DNA from: Gammaproteobacteria bacterium
GTDB taxonomy: Bacteria; Pseudomonadota; Gammaproteobacteria; Steroidobacterales; Steroidobacteraceae
Direction: 5' to 3'
Assembly: GCA_017577615.1 (NCBI GenBank)
Contig: PKRE01000004.1
Location: forward strand, 124,001 to 188,000
DNA length: 64,000 bases
Every line of letters starts with the position of its first letter. Position 1 is the stretch's first letter. The translations under genes were made by a program, and so were the position numbers. This document shows positions 33,922-43,900 of the stretch, in pieces. The notes below the pieces were generated by a model, which saw only the letters and a list, made by a program, of their open reading frames with translations, ran no database searches and was not told where the DNA came from.

Positions 33922-34124
33922 GTACTAAGGCTAGCGCGGGAAATGCGTGGTGGAAAGCGTGCCGGGGTCAGGCTGCAAACCGCAGGGCTGGCGGCGGACT
34001 CTCTAGCAGCCGTCGCAGCGATCCGCCATAATCCACTCATCCTGGTTACGAACGTTCAAGTGCGAGTCCCGATCAACTTACATTTTCGCCGGGCAGCCTT
34101 TTCAAGCTTTATCGCCCTTCGTCA

Positions 34125-35150
34125 GTGAAGATCTCCGGCGACAACCTCCATAACGAGCTCGCGAGAGGGCTCGGTCACATGTATCTGGTGTCCGGTGACG
34201 AGCCGTTGCTTGTGGGCGAAGCGGCCGACGCAATACGCGCCAAGGCGCGCGCGAGCGGTTTCACGGAACGCGACCTGTACACGGTCGAGCGCGGCTTCGA
34301 TTGGCACGCGTTGCTTGCAGACAGTCAGTCGCTGTCTTTGTTTGCACAGCGCAAGATCCTGGAAATTCGCCTCCCGAACGCGGCACCGGGCGAACAGGGT
34401 GCCAATGTCTTGATACAGCTTGCGTCGGATCCTCCGCCCGACACGCTCGTGCTCGTGATCACGGGCAAGCTCGACGGGCGCACGGCCAATTCGCGCTGGG
34501 TCAATGCCATTGCCAAGCATGGCTTTGTGGTCCAGATCTGGCCCGTCGATGCGGCACGTCTGCCCGCGTGGATCAACGAGCGCCTGCGCCGCCATGGTTT
34601 ACAGGCCGACGCGCAGGCGGCAGCGCTCCTGGCCGAGCGTGTCGAAGGCAATTTGCTCGCCGCGCATCAAGAGATCGAGAAACTGGCGCTGCTCATGCCC
34701 CAGGGCAGGATCACTGCCGAGACCGTCATCGACGCCGTGGCGGACAGCGCACGGTTCGACGTGCTGCAGCTGGGCGAGGCCGCCATGAGGGCTCAGGCAG
34801 CTCGCGCGCTGCGCATCCTCGAGGGGCTGAAAGGCGAGGGCGTCGAGCCGACGCTGGTGCTATGGGCGCTCAACAAAGACCTGCAATGGATCGCGCGGGC
34901 GCAGGCTCTCATGCGCGCCGGGCAGAGCGCCGACGCGGCCATGAATGCGCTCTATGTGTGGCGACCGCGGCAGGCTGCGATGCGGGCTGCCTTGCGGCGG
35001 CTCGATGCCGGCGCTGTTCGCGGATTGCTGCTCGATGCGGAAAAGGTCGATCGCGCCATCAAGGGTGTCGTGCGGACGAACCCATGGCTCGAGCTCGAGG
35101 CGCTGGTAGCGCGGTTTGCCGGAGCGTCGTTGGCTAGAGCAGCAGCGTGA
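34125..35150 (+). CDS. holA: DNA polymerase III delta subunit
   Basis: 341 residues, normal length. The delta subunit is the part of the clamp loader that opens the beta clamp. YLVSGDEPLLVGEAADAIR near the N-terminus and later LLAERVEGNLLAAHQEIEKL with RFDVLQLGEAAM are typical. The start is GTG at 34125. In most relatives lptE lies directly upstream; here about 15 kb separates them, so holA must have its own promoter, for which only a weak CATAAT (34027-34032) was noticed. It is followed by nadD. Confidence 0.95.
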   Translation: MKISGDNLHNELARGLGHMYLVSGDEPLLVGEAADAIRAKARASGFTERDLYTVERGFDWHALLADSQSLSLFAQRKILEIRLPNAAPGEQGANVLIQLASDPPPDTLVLVITGKLDGRTANSRWVNAIAKHGFVVQIWPVDAARLPAWINERLRRHGLQADAQAAALLAERVEGNLLAAHQEIEKLALLMPQGRITAETVIDAVADSARFDVLQLGEAAMRAQAARALRILEGLKGEGVEPTLVLWALNKDLQWIARAQALMRAGQSADAAMNALYVWRPRQAAMRAALRRLDAGAVRGLLLDAEKVDRAIKGVVRTNPWLELEALVARFAGASLARAAA

Positions 35151-35178
35151 AGTTGCGATTGAGCACGGCTTAGCACAC

Positions 35179-35817
35179 ATGCGTCCCATCGGTATTTTCG
35201 GCGGTACTTTCGATCCCATTCATTTCGGGCACCTGCGTACTGCTTTCGAGCTGCTGCAGGCGTTGCGTCTTGCGGAAGTGCGTTTCATGCCTGCCGGTAA
35301 CCCGCCGCACCGCGAAGCCACCGTGGCCACTGCAGAGCAGCGTCTTGCAATGGTCCAGGCTGCTACGGAAGGACAGCCCGGCTTCGTCGTCGATGATCGG
35401 GAGATCCGTCGCGAAGGATTGTCGTATTCGGTCGAGACCATGCGCACGCTGCGTGCGGATTTCCCCGACCGATCGCTGTGTTTGATCGTTGGGATGGACG
35501 CATTTCTCGGCTTGCCAAAGTGGTATCAATGGCGCGAACTATTGGAGCTCGCGCACCTCGTTGTTGCACATCGCCCGGGCTGGCGTGCTCCCAGCATGGG
35601 GCCGCTCGGCGAGTTGCTAGTTGATCGCGGCACGGGGCGTATCGGCGATCTGCACGAGTCGCGCGCCGGGTGTATCTATATTCATGCGGTGACGCAGTTG
35701 GAGATCTCGTCGACTGAGCTGCGCAAGATGATCGCCGCGGGCTGCGATCCACGGTACCTCATGCCGGATTCGGTGCGTGCCATCATCGAGGAGACGGGTT
35801 GTTACAGGCGTTCGTGA
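35179..35817 (+). CDS. nadD: Nicotinate-nucleotide adenylyltransferase
   Basis: 212 residues. It converts nicotinate mononucleotide and ATP to deamido-NAD in NAD synthesis. The nucleotidyltransferase motif is GIFGGTFDPIHFGHLR at the N-terminus; MPAGNPPHR, LIVGMDAFLGLPKW and the C-terminal EISSTELRKMI (ISSTxIR equivalent) are present. The ATG at 35179 begins MRPIGIFGG; the longer frame from 35116 overlaps holA and is not needed. It lies between holA and rsfS as usual. Confidence 0.96.
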   Translation: MRPIGIFGGTFDPIHFGHLRTAFELLQALRLAEVRFMPAGNPPHREATVATAEQRLAMVQAATEGQPGFVVDDREIRREGLSYSVETMRTLRADFPDRSLCLIVGMDAFLGLPKWYQWRELLELAHLVVAHRPGWRAPSMGPLGELLVDRGTGRIGDLHESRAGCIYIHAVTQLEISSTELRKMIAAGCDPRYLMPDSVRAIIEETGCYRRS

Positions 35818-35947
35818 CATCGGTGTGCCGCGCTCGGGCCCCCGCGTCCGATTCTCGAGCACGCGCTCGCCTTCATCACACGGCGATTCACTCCAATGCT
35901 GGCTTTCTGACCGGGCAAAGGCAGTTCATCACTTAGCTGAGGTAGGC

Positions 35948-36445
35948 ATGGCGGTCAAACGCGCGAAGACTCCAGGGGCTGCAGGTACTGCATCGAAATC
36001 GGCCAAGGCCAAAGCGCCTGCGACGCGGCAACCAGCCGCGCGAAAAGTCGCCAAGAAATCCGCTGTGAAGTCCACCGCCGCACGGGCCAAGCTATCGGAC
36101 GCGCTGCTGAAGGTTGTCGAGCGGGCTCTTGACGAAATGAAGGCGGTGAATGTCACGGTCCTCGATGTGCGCAAGCTCACCGATATCGCCGACTGGATGG
36201 TCATCGCCAGTGGCAACTCGGATCGTCATGTGCGCTCGATCGCAGATAAAGTCGTCGAGGAGGCCAAGAAGGCGGGCTTTCGTCCGATGGGGATCGAAGG
36301 CGAGCGCGACGGGGAGTGGGTGCTCGTCGATCTCCAAGATGTGATCGTGCACGTCATGCTGCCGCGTGTGCGCGAGTTCTATCGGCTCGAGAACTTGTGG
36401 GACGTGCGTGCAGGACGCGACGAAGCTGCGCTCGCAACCGGTTGA
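35948..36445 (+). CDS. rsfS: Ribosomal silencing factor RsfS with basic N-terminal extension
   Basis: 165 residues. RsfS binds ribosomal protein L14 and blocks subunit joining in starvation. The conserved domain starts near residue 50 (LSDALLKVVERALDEMKA), with DVRKLTDIADWMVIASGNS, GEWVLVDLQDVIVHVM and FYRLENLW. In front lies a ~48-residue Lys/Ala-rich extension (KVAKKSAVKSTAARAKLS) not found in the short E. coli protein; it may bind RNA. ATG 35948 has GAGGT upstream. It follows nadD after 130 bases. Confidence 0.93.
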   Translation: MAVKRAKTPGAAGTASKSAKAKAPATRQPAARKVAKKSAVKSTAARAKLSDALLKVVERALDEMKAVNVTVLDVRKLTDIADWMVIASGNSDRHVRSIADKVVEEAKKAGFRPMGIEGERDGEWVLVDLQDVIVHVMLPRVREFYRLENLWDVRAGRDEAALATG

Positions 36446-36454
36446 CGACTTTTC

Positions 36455-36931
36455 GTGCGTCTGCGTCTCATTGCTGCCGGAACCCGCTTGCCGCGCTGGG
36501 TCAATGAAGCCGTCGGGGAGTATGCTGCACGCCTCACTGGCGAATATCGATTCGAGCTGACAGAGATCCCTCTCGGCGCACGCAAGAGCGGCGACATCAA
36601 GCAAGCGCTCGCGAAGGAGAGCGAGCGTTTCAGGGCAGCCTTGCCGCCAGGAGCGTACGTAGTCGCCCTGCAGGTCGACGGACGTGCGCTATCAAGCGAG
36701 GAGCTGGCAAGGTTTCTCGAAGCCCGCGCCCGCGATGGCAGAGATGTCGCGTTCGTGATCGGCGGTCCAGACGGTATCCCACCCGATATCGATGCGCGTG
36801 CCGACTTTCGCTGGTCGCTCTCGGCGCTTACGCTCCCTCATGCACTCGCGCGTGTCATCGTCGTCGAGGCGCTGTATCGTGCGGTGTCGATCATCAAGGG
36901 TCATCCCTATCATAGGGGCTGTAGGTTGTAG
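36455..36931 (+). CDS. rlmH: 23S rRNA pseudouridine-1915 N3-methyltransferase
   Basis: 158 residues of the SPOUT class. It methylates pseudouridine 1915 of helix 69 on assembled ribosomes. Typical elements are MRLRLIAAGTRLPRWVNEAV (GTG start), YVVALQVDGRALSSEELA, FVIGGPDG and the C-terminal HPYHRGCRL end, close to the family HPYHR. It begins nine bases after rsfS, the standard gene order. Confidence 0.96.
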   Translation: MRLRLIAAGTRLPRWVNEAVGEYAARLTGEYRFELTEIPLGARKSGDIKQALAKESERFRAALPPGAYVVALQVDGRALSSEELARFLEARARDGRDVAFVIGGPDGIPPDIDARADFRWSLSALTLPHALARVIVVEALYRAVSIIKGHPYHRGCRL

Positions 36932-36972
36932 GCAGTGGGTTGGTGCCGGCTGCCCCAGCCCCGAGCCCGACC
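36932..36972. repeat. Short intergenic repeat remnant between converging rlmH and kinase genes
   Basis: GCAGTGGGTTGGTGCCGGC followed by GCCCCAGCCCCGAGCCCG, a reduced form of the G-rich/C-rich arms seen in the larger palindromic elements. Confidence 0.45.
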
Positions 36973-37824
36973 TTACACCTTCATTCGCGCCAACTCTGCC
37001 AGCGCCGCGGTGGCGGTGGGAAAACGGTCGTTCGGATCCTTTGCGAGCAGACCGTCGAGGAGCCGTTGGAAATGGCTGAGCTCCTGCGGCAACGTCGGGA
37101 TCGGATCGTTGCGGTGCGACTGAATGATGGCAATGACCGAGTTGCCGCGGAACGGCCGTTGTCCCGTCAACATCTCGTAGAAGATGACGCCTAGGCTGTA
37201 AAGATCGCTTCTTTGATCCACAGGGCCGCCTTCTGCCTGCTCGGGGCTGATGTAATACGGCGAGCCGCGCACTTCTCCTGCGTGAGTAAGCGAAGAGGCG
37301 CCATCGAGCCGCTTGGCGAGCCCAAAGTCAATGAGCACGATGCTTCCGTCTGGGCGCATCATCACATTCGCCGGCTTGAGGTCGCGGTGACACAAGCCTG
37401 CAGAGTGAACCGCAACGAGAGCCCCGGCAATCTGCAGGAAAATGTCCACACTGTCCTTGACCGTCATGAGATTGCGAATGCGCAGCTCGAGACTGCCGCT
37501 GGGAAAATACTCCGTGACGATGTAGCGGAAATCTTCGCCGCGTCCCCAGTCGTAGACATCCACGATTGCTGGATGCTTGATGCGCATCAGCAGCTCGCGC
37601 TCGCGCTCGAAGCGATCTTCCTCACTCGGGTCAGTGTTCGAGGTGGGCCCCGTTCGTAGCACCTTAACCGCGACGTTGTGTCCGAGCTCCAATGAATATG
37701 CAACGTGCACCTCGGAGCTCGGCGAGCGCGCGATCGTCTGCAGGAAACGGTACCCCTCAATGCGCGGAAAGCTGCGAGCCGGCTGGCTGTAAATGCTCGT
37801 CCTCTTCTTGTAGGTGTGCCGCAT
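36973..37824 (-). CDS. Hanks-type serine/threonine protein kinase
   Basis: 283 residues, kinase domain only and no membrane helix. Catalytic residues are complete: Lys54 (HNVAVKVLR), a Glu in helix C (RERELLM), the loop CHRDLKPANVMM (Asp148), DFGLAK (Asp166) and SPYYISPEQ with DLYSLGVIFYEMLTG. The glycine-rich loop is degenerate (IARSPSSEVHVAY, no glycine). Active-site integrity suggests an active kinase; the substrate is unknown. It converges on rlmH and is divergent from the SpoIIAA-like gene. The FHA protein at 47.7 kb is a speculative phospho-Thr reader. Confidence 0.9.
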   Translation of the reverse strand: MRHTYKKRTSIYSQPARSFPRIEGYRFLQTIARSPSSEVHVAYSLELGHNVAVKVLRTGPTSNTDPSEEDRFERERELLMRIKHPAIVDVYDWGRGEDFRYIVTEYFPSGSLELRIRNLMTVKDSVDIFLQIAGALVAVHSAGLCHRDLKPANVMMRPDGSIVLIDFGLAKRLDGASSLTHAGEVRGSPYYISPEQAEGGPVDQRSDLYSLGVIFYEMLTGQRPFRGNSVIAIIQSHRNDPIPTLPQELSHFQRLLDGLLAKDPNDRFPTATAALAELARMKV

Positions 37825-38068
37825 CGTCTCTGATGTCTCGGATCTTCTTTACCGCCGCTCCACGTCGGCTCGTTAGCGCTAACAGCACTGGTGCTCGAGT
37901 CGTCGCAACCCCTCACGTTAACGACCACTGTGGGTGGACGCTAGAAGCTGTGTCACGGATATCCATACGTGCTCCGAGGCGAGGCTTCCGATTTCGCGCT
38001 TTCTTCATGAGGACTTCGCGTATGATAGGCGCGAGCAGGGTCATCGCAGCGCCTGAGCAGCGTGTGCT

Positions 38069-38500
38069 ATGGGGGACGGGGTGGATGGGAAATACACGAT
38101 CGACGCCGGCGAGAAGCTGGTGCGGGTCCAGGTATGGGGCGAGCTGCGCGCGACTGGGCTCATCAAGCTGATGGGACGTATCGCGTCCGATCCACATTAC
38201 CAGGGCGACATGGACGCCGTCATCGACTTGCGCGAGGCGCACGGAAATTGGGACTACTCGGAGATCCAGCGTCTACGCGATTACGTGGCGCGCATCGGCG
38301 GGACGGCCCAGCGGCGGTGGGCGGCGGTCGTGGCACCCGGATCGTTGGTGGCGGCGGCCCGGGTGCTGATCGTCATCAGTGAGCCAGTGGCTGGCAGCAT
38401 CCGGATGCAGCTTTTCGATGACATGCCGTCGGCATTGGCCTGGGTGCGAGGCGGGCGGCGCGAAGAACGGACTGCCAGGAGCACGGCGCCGCATGTGTAG
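38069..38500 (+). CDS. SpoIIAA/STAS-like protein of unknown function
   Basis: 143 residues. The fold pattern (VRVQVWGELRATGLIKLMGR, then DMDAVIDLREAHGNWDYSEI and WAAVVAPGSLVAAARVL, ending MPSALAWV) matches the SpoIIAA-like/STAS-like family of small cytoplasmic proteins. No catalytic motif is seen. A TATGAT -10-like element lies near 38029, about 40 bases upstream. It is divergent from the kinase gene; a regulatory link is possible but unsupported. Confidence 0.6.
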   Translation: MGDGVDGKYTIDAGEKLVRVQVWGELRATGLIKLMGRIASDPHYQGDMDAVIDLREAHGNWDYSEIQRLRDYVARIGGTAQRRWAAVVAPGSLVAAARVLIVISEPVAGSIRMQLFDDMPSALAWVRGGRREERTARSTAPHV

Positions 38501-38724
38501 GTCGGTGGTCTGGCCGCGGCACTTCCTCAAGCAGCGATTCGCTAGGCTGCGCGCTAGATTGCACGATCCGGGCACCTTGGGTGGCAGCCGCGTGGGCTTG
38601 ATGCTGGCCTGCGCTCCGCAACGGTCCGGCTGTCCCGGCTCTGAGCCTCCTGGCGAGGGCTCCGGGCGGATTTGTTAACCGGACAATTCCAATCGCCCTG
38701 TACCCGCCTGTATGCTTTCCATTT

Positions 38725-39333
38725 ATGGAAAGTTTTTCCAAGCCCTTGATCTATCTGGCTTCGGCCTCACCGCGCCGTAGCGCTTTGTTGACCCAGGTTG
38801 GGGTTGCGCACGTCGTGCGTCCCGTTGAGGTCGACGAGCGTGTCGGCGACGGAGAGTCGCCGGCAGCGTATGTGATACGGCTTGCAACCGAGAAAGCCCG
38901 TACCCTGTGGGACCGGCTGGAGGACCACGAGCGACTGCCTGTGCTCGGGGCCGATACGTCGGTGGCACTGGACGAGCAAATCATGGGTAAGCCTCGCGAC
39001 GAGCAGGACGCAATCGAGATGCTCGAACGCCTGTCGGCACGTACGCACCGCGTCTATACGGGCGTTGCGCTGTGCCACGAGGGGGGCTGTGCGACGCAGC
39101 TCAGCGTGACCGAGGTGTCTTTTCGTAAGCTCGAGCCAGACGAAATCCGGGCCTACTGGCGCACGGGTGAGCCACGAGACAAGGCAGGGGGCTATGCGGT
39201 GCAAGGTATCGCAGCGCTGTTCATTGAGCGTATCGCAGGTAGCTTCTCCGGCGTAGTGGGCTTGCCGCTCTTCGAAACCGGCGAGCTACTGCGATCTATC
39301 GGCTGGCGCTTCAGCAGCGCGTTTGCACGATGA
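38725..39333 (+). CDS. maf: Maf-family nucleotide pyrophosphatase
   Basis: 202 residues. Maf proteins hydrolyse dTTP/UTP or modified nucleotides to monophosphates. The N-terminal signature IYLASASPRRSALLTQVGV, then ATEKAR, LGADTSVALD and KPRDEQDA, and the C-terminal GGYAVQGIAALFIERIAGSF place it near the YhdE subgroup. Its stop overlaps the rng start (ATGA), the common maf-rng arrangement. Confidence 0.94.
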   Translation: MESFSKPLIYLASASPRRSALLTQVGVAHVVRPVEVDERVGDGESPAAYVIRLATEKARTLWDRLEDHERLPVLGADTSVALDEQIMGKPRDEQDAIEMLERLSARTHRVYTGVALCHEGGCATQLSVTEVSFRKLEPDEIRAYWRTGEPRDKAGGYAVQGIAALFIERIAGSFSGVVGLPLFETGELLRSIGWRFSSAFAR

Positions 39334-40814
39334 CCGCTGAGATACTCGTCAATGTAAGTCCGCGCGAGGTGCGGGCCGCCCTGGTCGAAAACGGCGTGCT
39401 CCAGGAGATCTTTCTCGAGCGCGCCAATCGACGCGGCTTGATCAGCAACATTTATAAGGGGCGCGTGTCGCGGGTGCTGCCCGGCATGCAAGCCGCATTC
39501 GTCGACATCGGCCTCGAGCGCACGGCATTCTTGCATGCCTCGGACATCGTCCATCCTGCGGTCGGGGAAAACGGCCAGCCCGACCACCCGGTCGATGCCG
39601 GTCGTCCCGCGGATATCCAGACGCTCGTTTCCGAGGGCAGCGAGATCTTGGTGCAGGTCCTGAAGGACCCGCTCGGTACCAAGGGTGCGCGGCTGACCAC
39701 CTTCATCACGCTGCCTTCGCGTTATCTCGTTTATATGCCGAAGGGTCGCGGGATCGGTGTGTCGGCACGCATCGAGGACGAGGCCGAACGTCGCCGGCTG
39801 CGCGAAGCGGCCTCCATGTTCATCCGACCGGACGAGCCCGGGGGTTACATCGTTCGCACCGCGGCGGAGGGGGCATCGCCCGATGCGTTGCGGGCGGACA
39901 TGATGTTCCTCCAGAAGCTATGGGCGGTGCTGACGGAGAAGGCTGCAGCCACTCGTCCCGGCAATCTGGTCCACGAGGATCTGGCGCTGCCCCTGCGAGT
40001 CTTGCGCGACATCGTTTCGAGCGGTGTCGACAAGGTACGTGTGGATCACCCCGAGACGTTCGAGCGCATGCGCGAGTTCGCGCGTACCTTCATGCCGGAT
40101 CATGTTTCGCGAATCGAGCTCTACGATGGTGATCGCCCGATCTTCGACTTGTACGGCGTCGAAGATGAGATTCAGCGTTCACTGGACCGTAAGGTGCCGC
40201 TGAAGTCGGGCGGCTACCTCATCTTCGATCAGACCGAGTCGATGACGACCATCGACGTGAATACCGGCGCGTACGTTGGTCACCGCAACCTCGAAGAGAC
40301 GATTTTTCGCACCAATCTCGAAGCGGCGGTGGCTATCGCGCGGCAACTGCGGCTGCGCAACTTGGGCGGGATCATCATCATCGATTTCATCGACATGGAA
40401 GAAGAAGAGCACCGCCGCCAGGTGCTGCAGGCGCTGGAGAAGGCACTTGCCTCGGATCATGCGAAGAATCATATCTCGTCTGTCTCGCCGCTCGGGCTCG
40501 TCGAAATGACGCGCAAGCGCACGCGCGAAAGTCTGGAACACATGCTCTGTTGTCCGTGTCCTACTTGCGAGGGGCGCGGTTTCGTCAAGACGACGGAAAC
40601 CGTCTGCTACGAGATCTTTCGCGAGATTCTGCGCCAAGCGCGCCAGTTCGATTTTCAGGAGCTCATGGTGCTTGCGCATCAGGACGTGATCGAGAAGCTC
40701 CTCGACGAGGAGTCCGCTGCGCTGGCAGAGCTCGAAGTGCACACGGGCAAGCCCATTCGTCTGCAAACGGAAGCGTTGTATCAGCAAGATCAGTACGACG
40801 TCGTCTTGATGTGA
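39330..40814 (+). CDS. rng: Ribonuclease G
   Basis: 494 residues. RNase G matures the 16S rRNA 5' end and turns over some mRNAs. An S1 domain at the N-terminus (NIYKGRVSRVLPGMQAAFVD) is followed by the DNase I-like catalytic domain with metal-binding Asp309 (TTIDVNTGAYVG) and Asp352 (IIIDFIDMEEEEHR) and the zinc-link CPCPTCEGRG. No long C-terminal scaffold is present, so it is RNase G and not RNase E. It is coupled to maf and followed by yhdP. Confidence 0.97.
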   Translation: MTAEILVNVSPREVRAALVENGVLQEIFLERANRRGLISNIYKGRVSRVLPGMQAAFVDIGLERTAFLHASDIVHPAVGENGQPDHPVDAGRPADIQTLVSEGSEILVQVLKDPLGTKGARLTTFITLPSRYLVYMPKGRGIGVSARIEDEAERRRLREAASMFIRPDEPGGYIVRTAAEGASPDALRADMMFLQKLWAVLTEKAAATRPGNLVHEDLALPLRVLRDIVSSGVDKVRVDHPETFERMREFARTFMPDHVSRIELYDGDRPIFDLYGVEDEIQRSLDRKVPLKSGGYLIFDQTESMTTIDVNTGAYVGHRNLEETIFRTNLEAAVAIARQLRLRNLGGIIIIDFIDMEEEEHRRQVLQALEKALASDHAKNHISSVSPLGLVEMTRKRTRESLEHMLCCPCPTCEGRGFVKTTETVCYEIFREILRQARQFDFQELMVLAHQDVIEKLLDEESAALAELEVHTGKPIRLQTEALYQQDQYDVVLM

Positions 40815-40963
40815 AGGGCCGCTCCTGCTGACGCATCACAGACGCAGCGCACACGGGCCGATGTGCCGGGCAGGAGCGTCGCACGGACTGGGCGCTGGAC
40901 ATCGCGCCTGGGCTGTGCAAGCGAAACGAGCTACGCCAGAGAGGATGCCGGTAGAGGAGGGCA

Positions 40964-43900
40964 GTGCAAATTCTTCCCACGTCAAGCTCAGGTGAGCCTC
41001 GCGCGCGCTCTGCAGGGGAGGGCAGGCGAGCGCGTGCACGCTGGCGCCGGGCGCTGAAGTGGCTGCTCTCCTGCACGGTGACGCTCGTGGTGTTGCTGGC
41101 GCTGCTGCTCGGCGTGTTCGGTGTCGTGGTGGGCCGCGTGCCCGAGTATCGGGTGCAGCTTCAAGATTGGTTGAGTGATCGCACCGGGCTCGTGGTTGAG
41201 TTCCGCGGGTTGAGCGCGCGTCTGCGCTTCTTCGGACCAGAGCTCGTCTTCGAGGATGCCGTGGTGCGCACCCCCGACCGTTCACAGGTGCTGGCGACGG
41301 CCAGGCGCGGCACCGTCGGCTTCGATATCTGGAGCTCGCTGCGCAACGGGCAACTCAGTGCCGGACGTTTCTCGTTACGCGCTCCCGAGATCAGCCTCGT
41401 CCGCACCCGTGAGGGGCGTATTCAGCTGTTGGGGCAGGCTGCTCTGCCGGAACGCTCCGATGACAAGCCATTTGCCCTGGAGCAGCTGCCAACCGGGCAG
41501 TTTCGCGTCCATGATGCGCTCGTGACCTTCAAGGACGAGCTAACGGGTCGCGGCCCGTGGTCGATGTCCGGCATCAGCTTCGAGCTCACGCACGATGTCG
41601 GGACGATTCGGCTGGAAGGGGAGGCGTCGCTGCCAAGAGCGCTCGGTCGCAGCTTACGATTCGATGCGACCGCGGTCGGCGGTTTGCAAGATCCGCACGC
41701 GGTCGTCTCGACATTCTCCATCGCTGGCGACGATCTCGACCTTGCCGGATGGGCGGACGTTTTCCCTGACGATTGGCCTGCACCGGAGACCGGTCGCGGC
41801 TCGCTCGAGCTGAGCGGATCGTTTCGTGGTCGACAGCTCGTTCAGCTCGGTGCGCGTCTCGATTTCTCTGGCGTCTCGACGGCGTTGCCGCTGTGGTCGA
41901 TCCCGTTGCCCGGGCCAGAGCCGATGCCAAGCAACGACAGGGAGCGCGCCGAGAGCTTGTCGCACACCGCAGCGGCAACCTCGCCGAGCGAGTACCCCGC
42001 GAAGCGACCCGCCGAGACCGCTGAGATGGTGAGTTATCAACGGGTCGCGTTCACTGTGCACGCGACGCGCAGCGACGGCGTCTGGCATCTCGCCGTCGCC
42101 GACTTGGACATCACGCGGGCAGGCAGGCCGTGGCAGAGCAGGCGCATCGAGGCGCACTGGGCGGGCGCACAAGACGGCAAACATCTGATGATTCAGGCGG
42201 ACAGGATCGTGCTGGACAACCTCTGGCCGTTGCTCGCCTACCTGCCCGAAGGACCTGAGCTTGCGCGTCTGCGTGCGTTGCGAGCGCATGGGCTGGTCGA
42301 GAACCTGAAGGCACGCATCGCGCCTGGCTCCGAGGCCAGGCCACCAGCCTACGAAATCGATGCTTCGCTCAAGGAAGTCGGTTTCGATCCCATCGAGCGC
42401 ATACCTGGCTTGACGAACCTCACCGGCACTTTGCACGCCGATCAATCGGGTGGTGCGCTCCACGTCGCCGCGCGCGAGCTCGAGCTGGAGCTGCCGCGGC
42501 TGTTCCGCGATGTGCTCGTGGCCGATACCGTGGAGGGCACCGTTCGCTGGAGCATCCGCGATACGGAGATCGAAGTCCAAAGCGAGGAGCTGCACTTGAG
42601 TGGCGACGACGGCCGCGCCAGCGCCGCGCTTCGCCTGCAATTGCCGCGCGATGATGGGCTACCGGTGCTCGAGCTCAGTGCGCGTGGTGAAGACTTGAAG
42701 CTGTCGTCGACGGGTAAGTACGTGCCCGGGCACCGCTTGAGCAAGAAAACGCTGGCCTGGTTCGATCGGGCGTTCGTGGATGGGCGTATCAAGTCGGCCA
42801 CCTTCGAGATGAACGGGCCCATCCGCTTGTTCCCTTTTCGCAATGGCGAAGGCACGTTCAGGGCGCGCGCGGAAGTCGAGGACGCGGCGCTGGCATATCA
42901 CGACGCATGGTTGCCCGCGACCGGCATACGAGGCGAGGTGACGTTCGAGAACGCTCGCATGGTCGTGCGCGCGCAGGAGGCGCAAGTCGGCATGATCTCG
43001 GCGCAGGACGTGCTGGCCGAGATCAAGGATCTCAAAGATGTCGAGCTGACGATTGCCGCGCGGGCGACCGGCGATCTGAGGGCGGCGCTGTCGTTCCTGC
43101 GCGCCAGCCCATTGGAAGGCGTCTTTGCCGAGCAGCTCAAGCGGCTCGAAGGCAGCGGTTCCTTCGACGCGGAGGTACGTCTCGTTCTGCCGATCAAGCA
43201 CATGCACGACCGGGACGTGCGAGTGAGCGTCCAGGTTGCAAACGGCACGCTGAAGCATGCCGACGTCGTCGCACCGGTGCGCGCGCTGAGCGGCACGCTT
43301 GCAGTTCGCAATTCCCTGGTCACGCGTGCTGATTTGCAAGGAGAGTGGCTTGATGGGCCGTTGAGCGTGACCGTGCAGAGTCGCGATCGCAGCTCTGCCG
43401 AGCTCGTCGCGCAAGGCAGAGCGGAAGCCGACGAGCTCATTGCCTTGTTCCGCGTCCCTTCGCAGGTCGCGCTCGCAGGCGCCGCAGACTGGAAGCTCAC
43501 GACGCTGCTTTCCGAGGCGAATGCATCCAACGTGGGCGAGCGTCGTTTTCGCTTATGGGCAGACGCGCGCGATCTTGCAATCGGCCTGCCGCAGCCGCTC
43601 GGCAAACAGGCGGCGGAGCCGCGCCAGCTCGAGCTCGACTTTTCGTTCGACGAGCGCGATGCGGCCGTGGTGCGCGGCGCTTTCGGCAGCGTCCGTGCGC
43701 TATTGAGCCTCAAGCGCGGCGAGGACGGCTGGCAGCTTGCGCGAGGCGGTGTTCGCGCAGACGGCCAGGCTGCTTCGGTGCCGAGTCATCCTGGCTTGCG
43801 CATCGAGGGAGCAATCGACCGTTTCGTGCTCGACGAATGGCTCGCACTGCGAGGCAGGAGCACGAACGGTCGCAGGCTGAGCGAGTGGCTGCAGGCGGCG

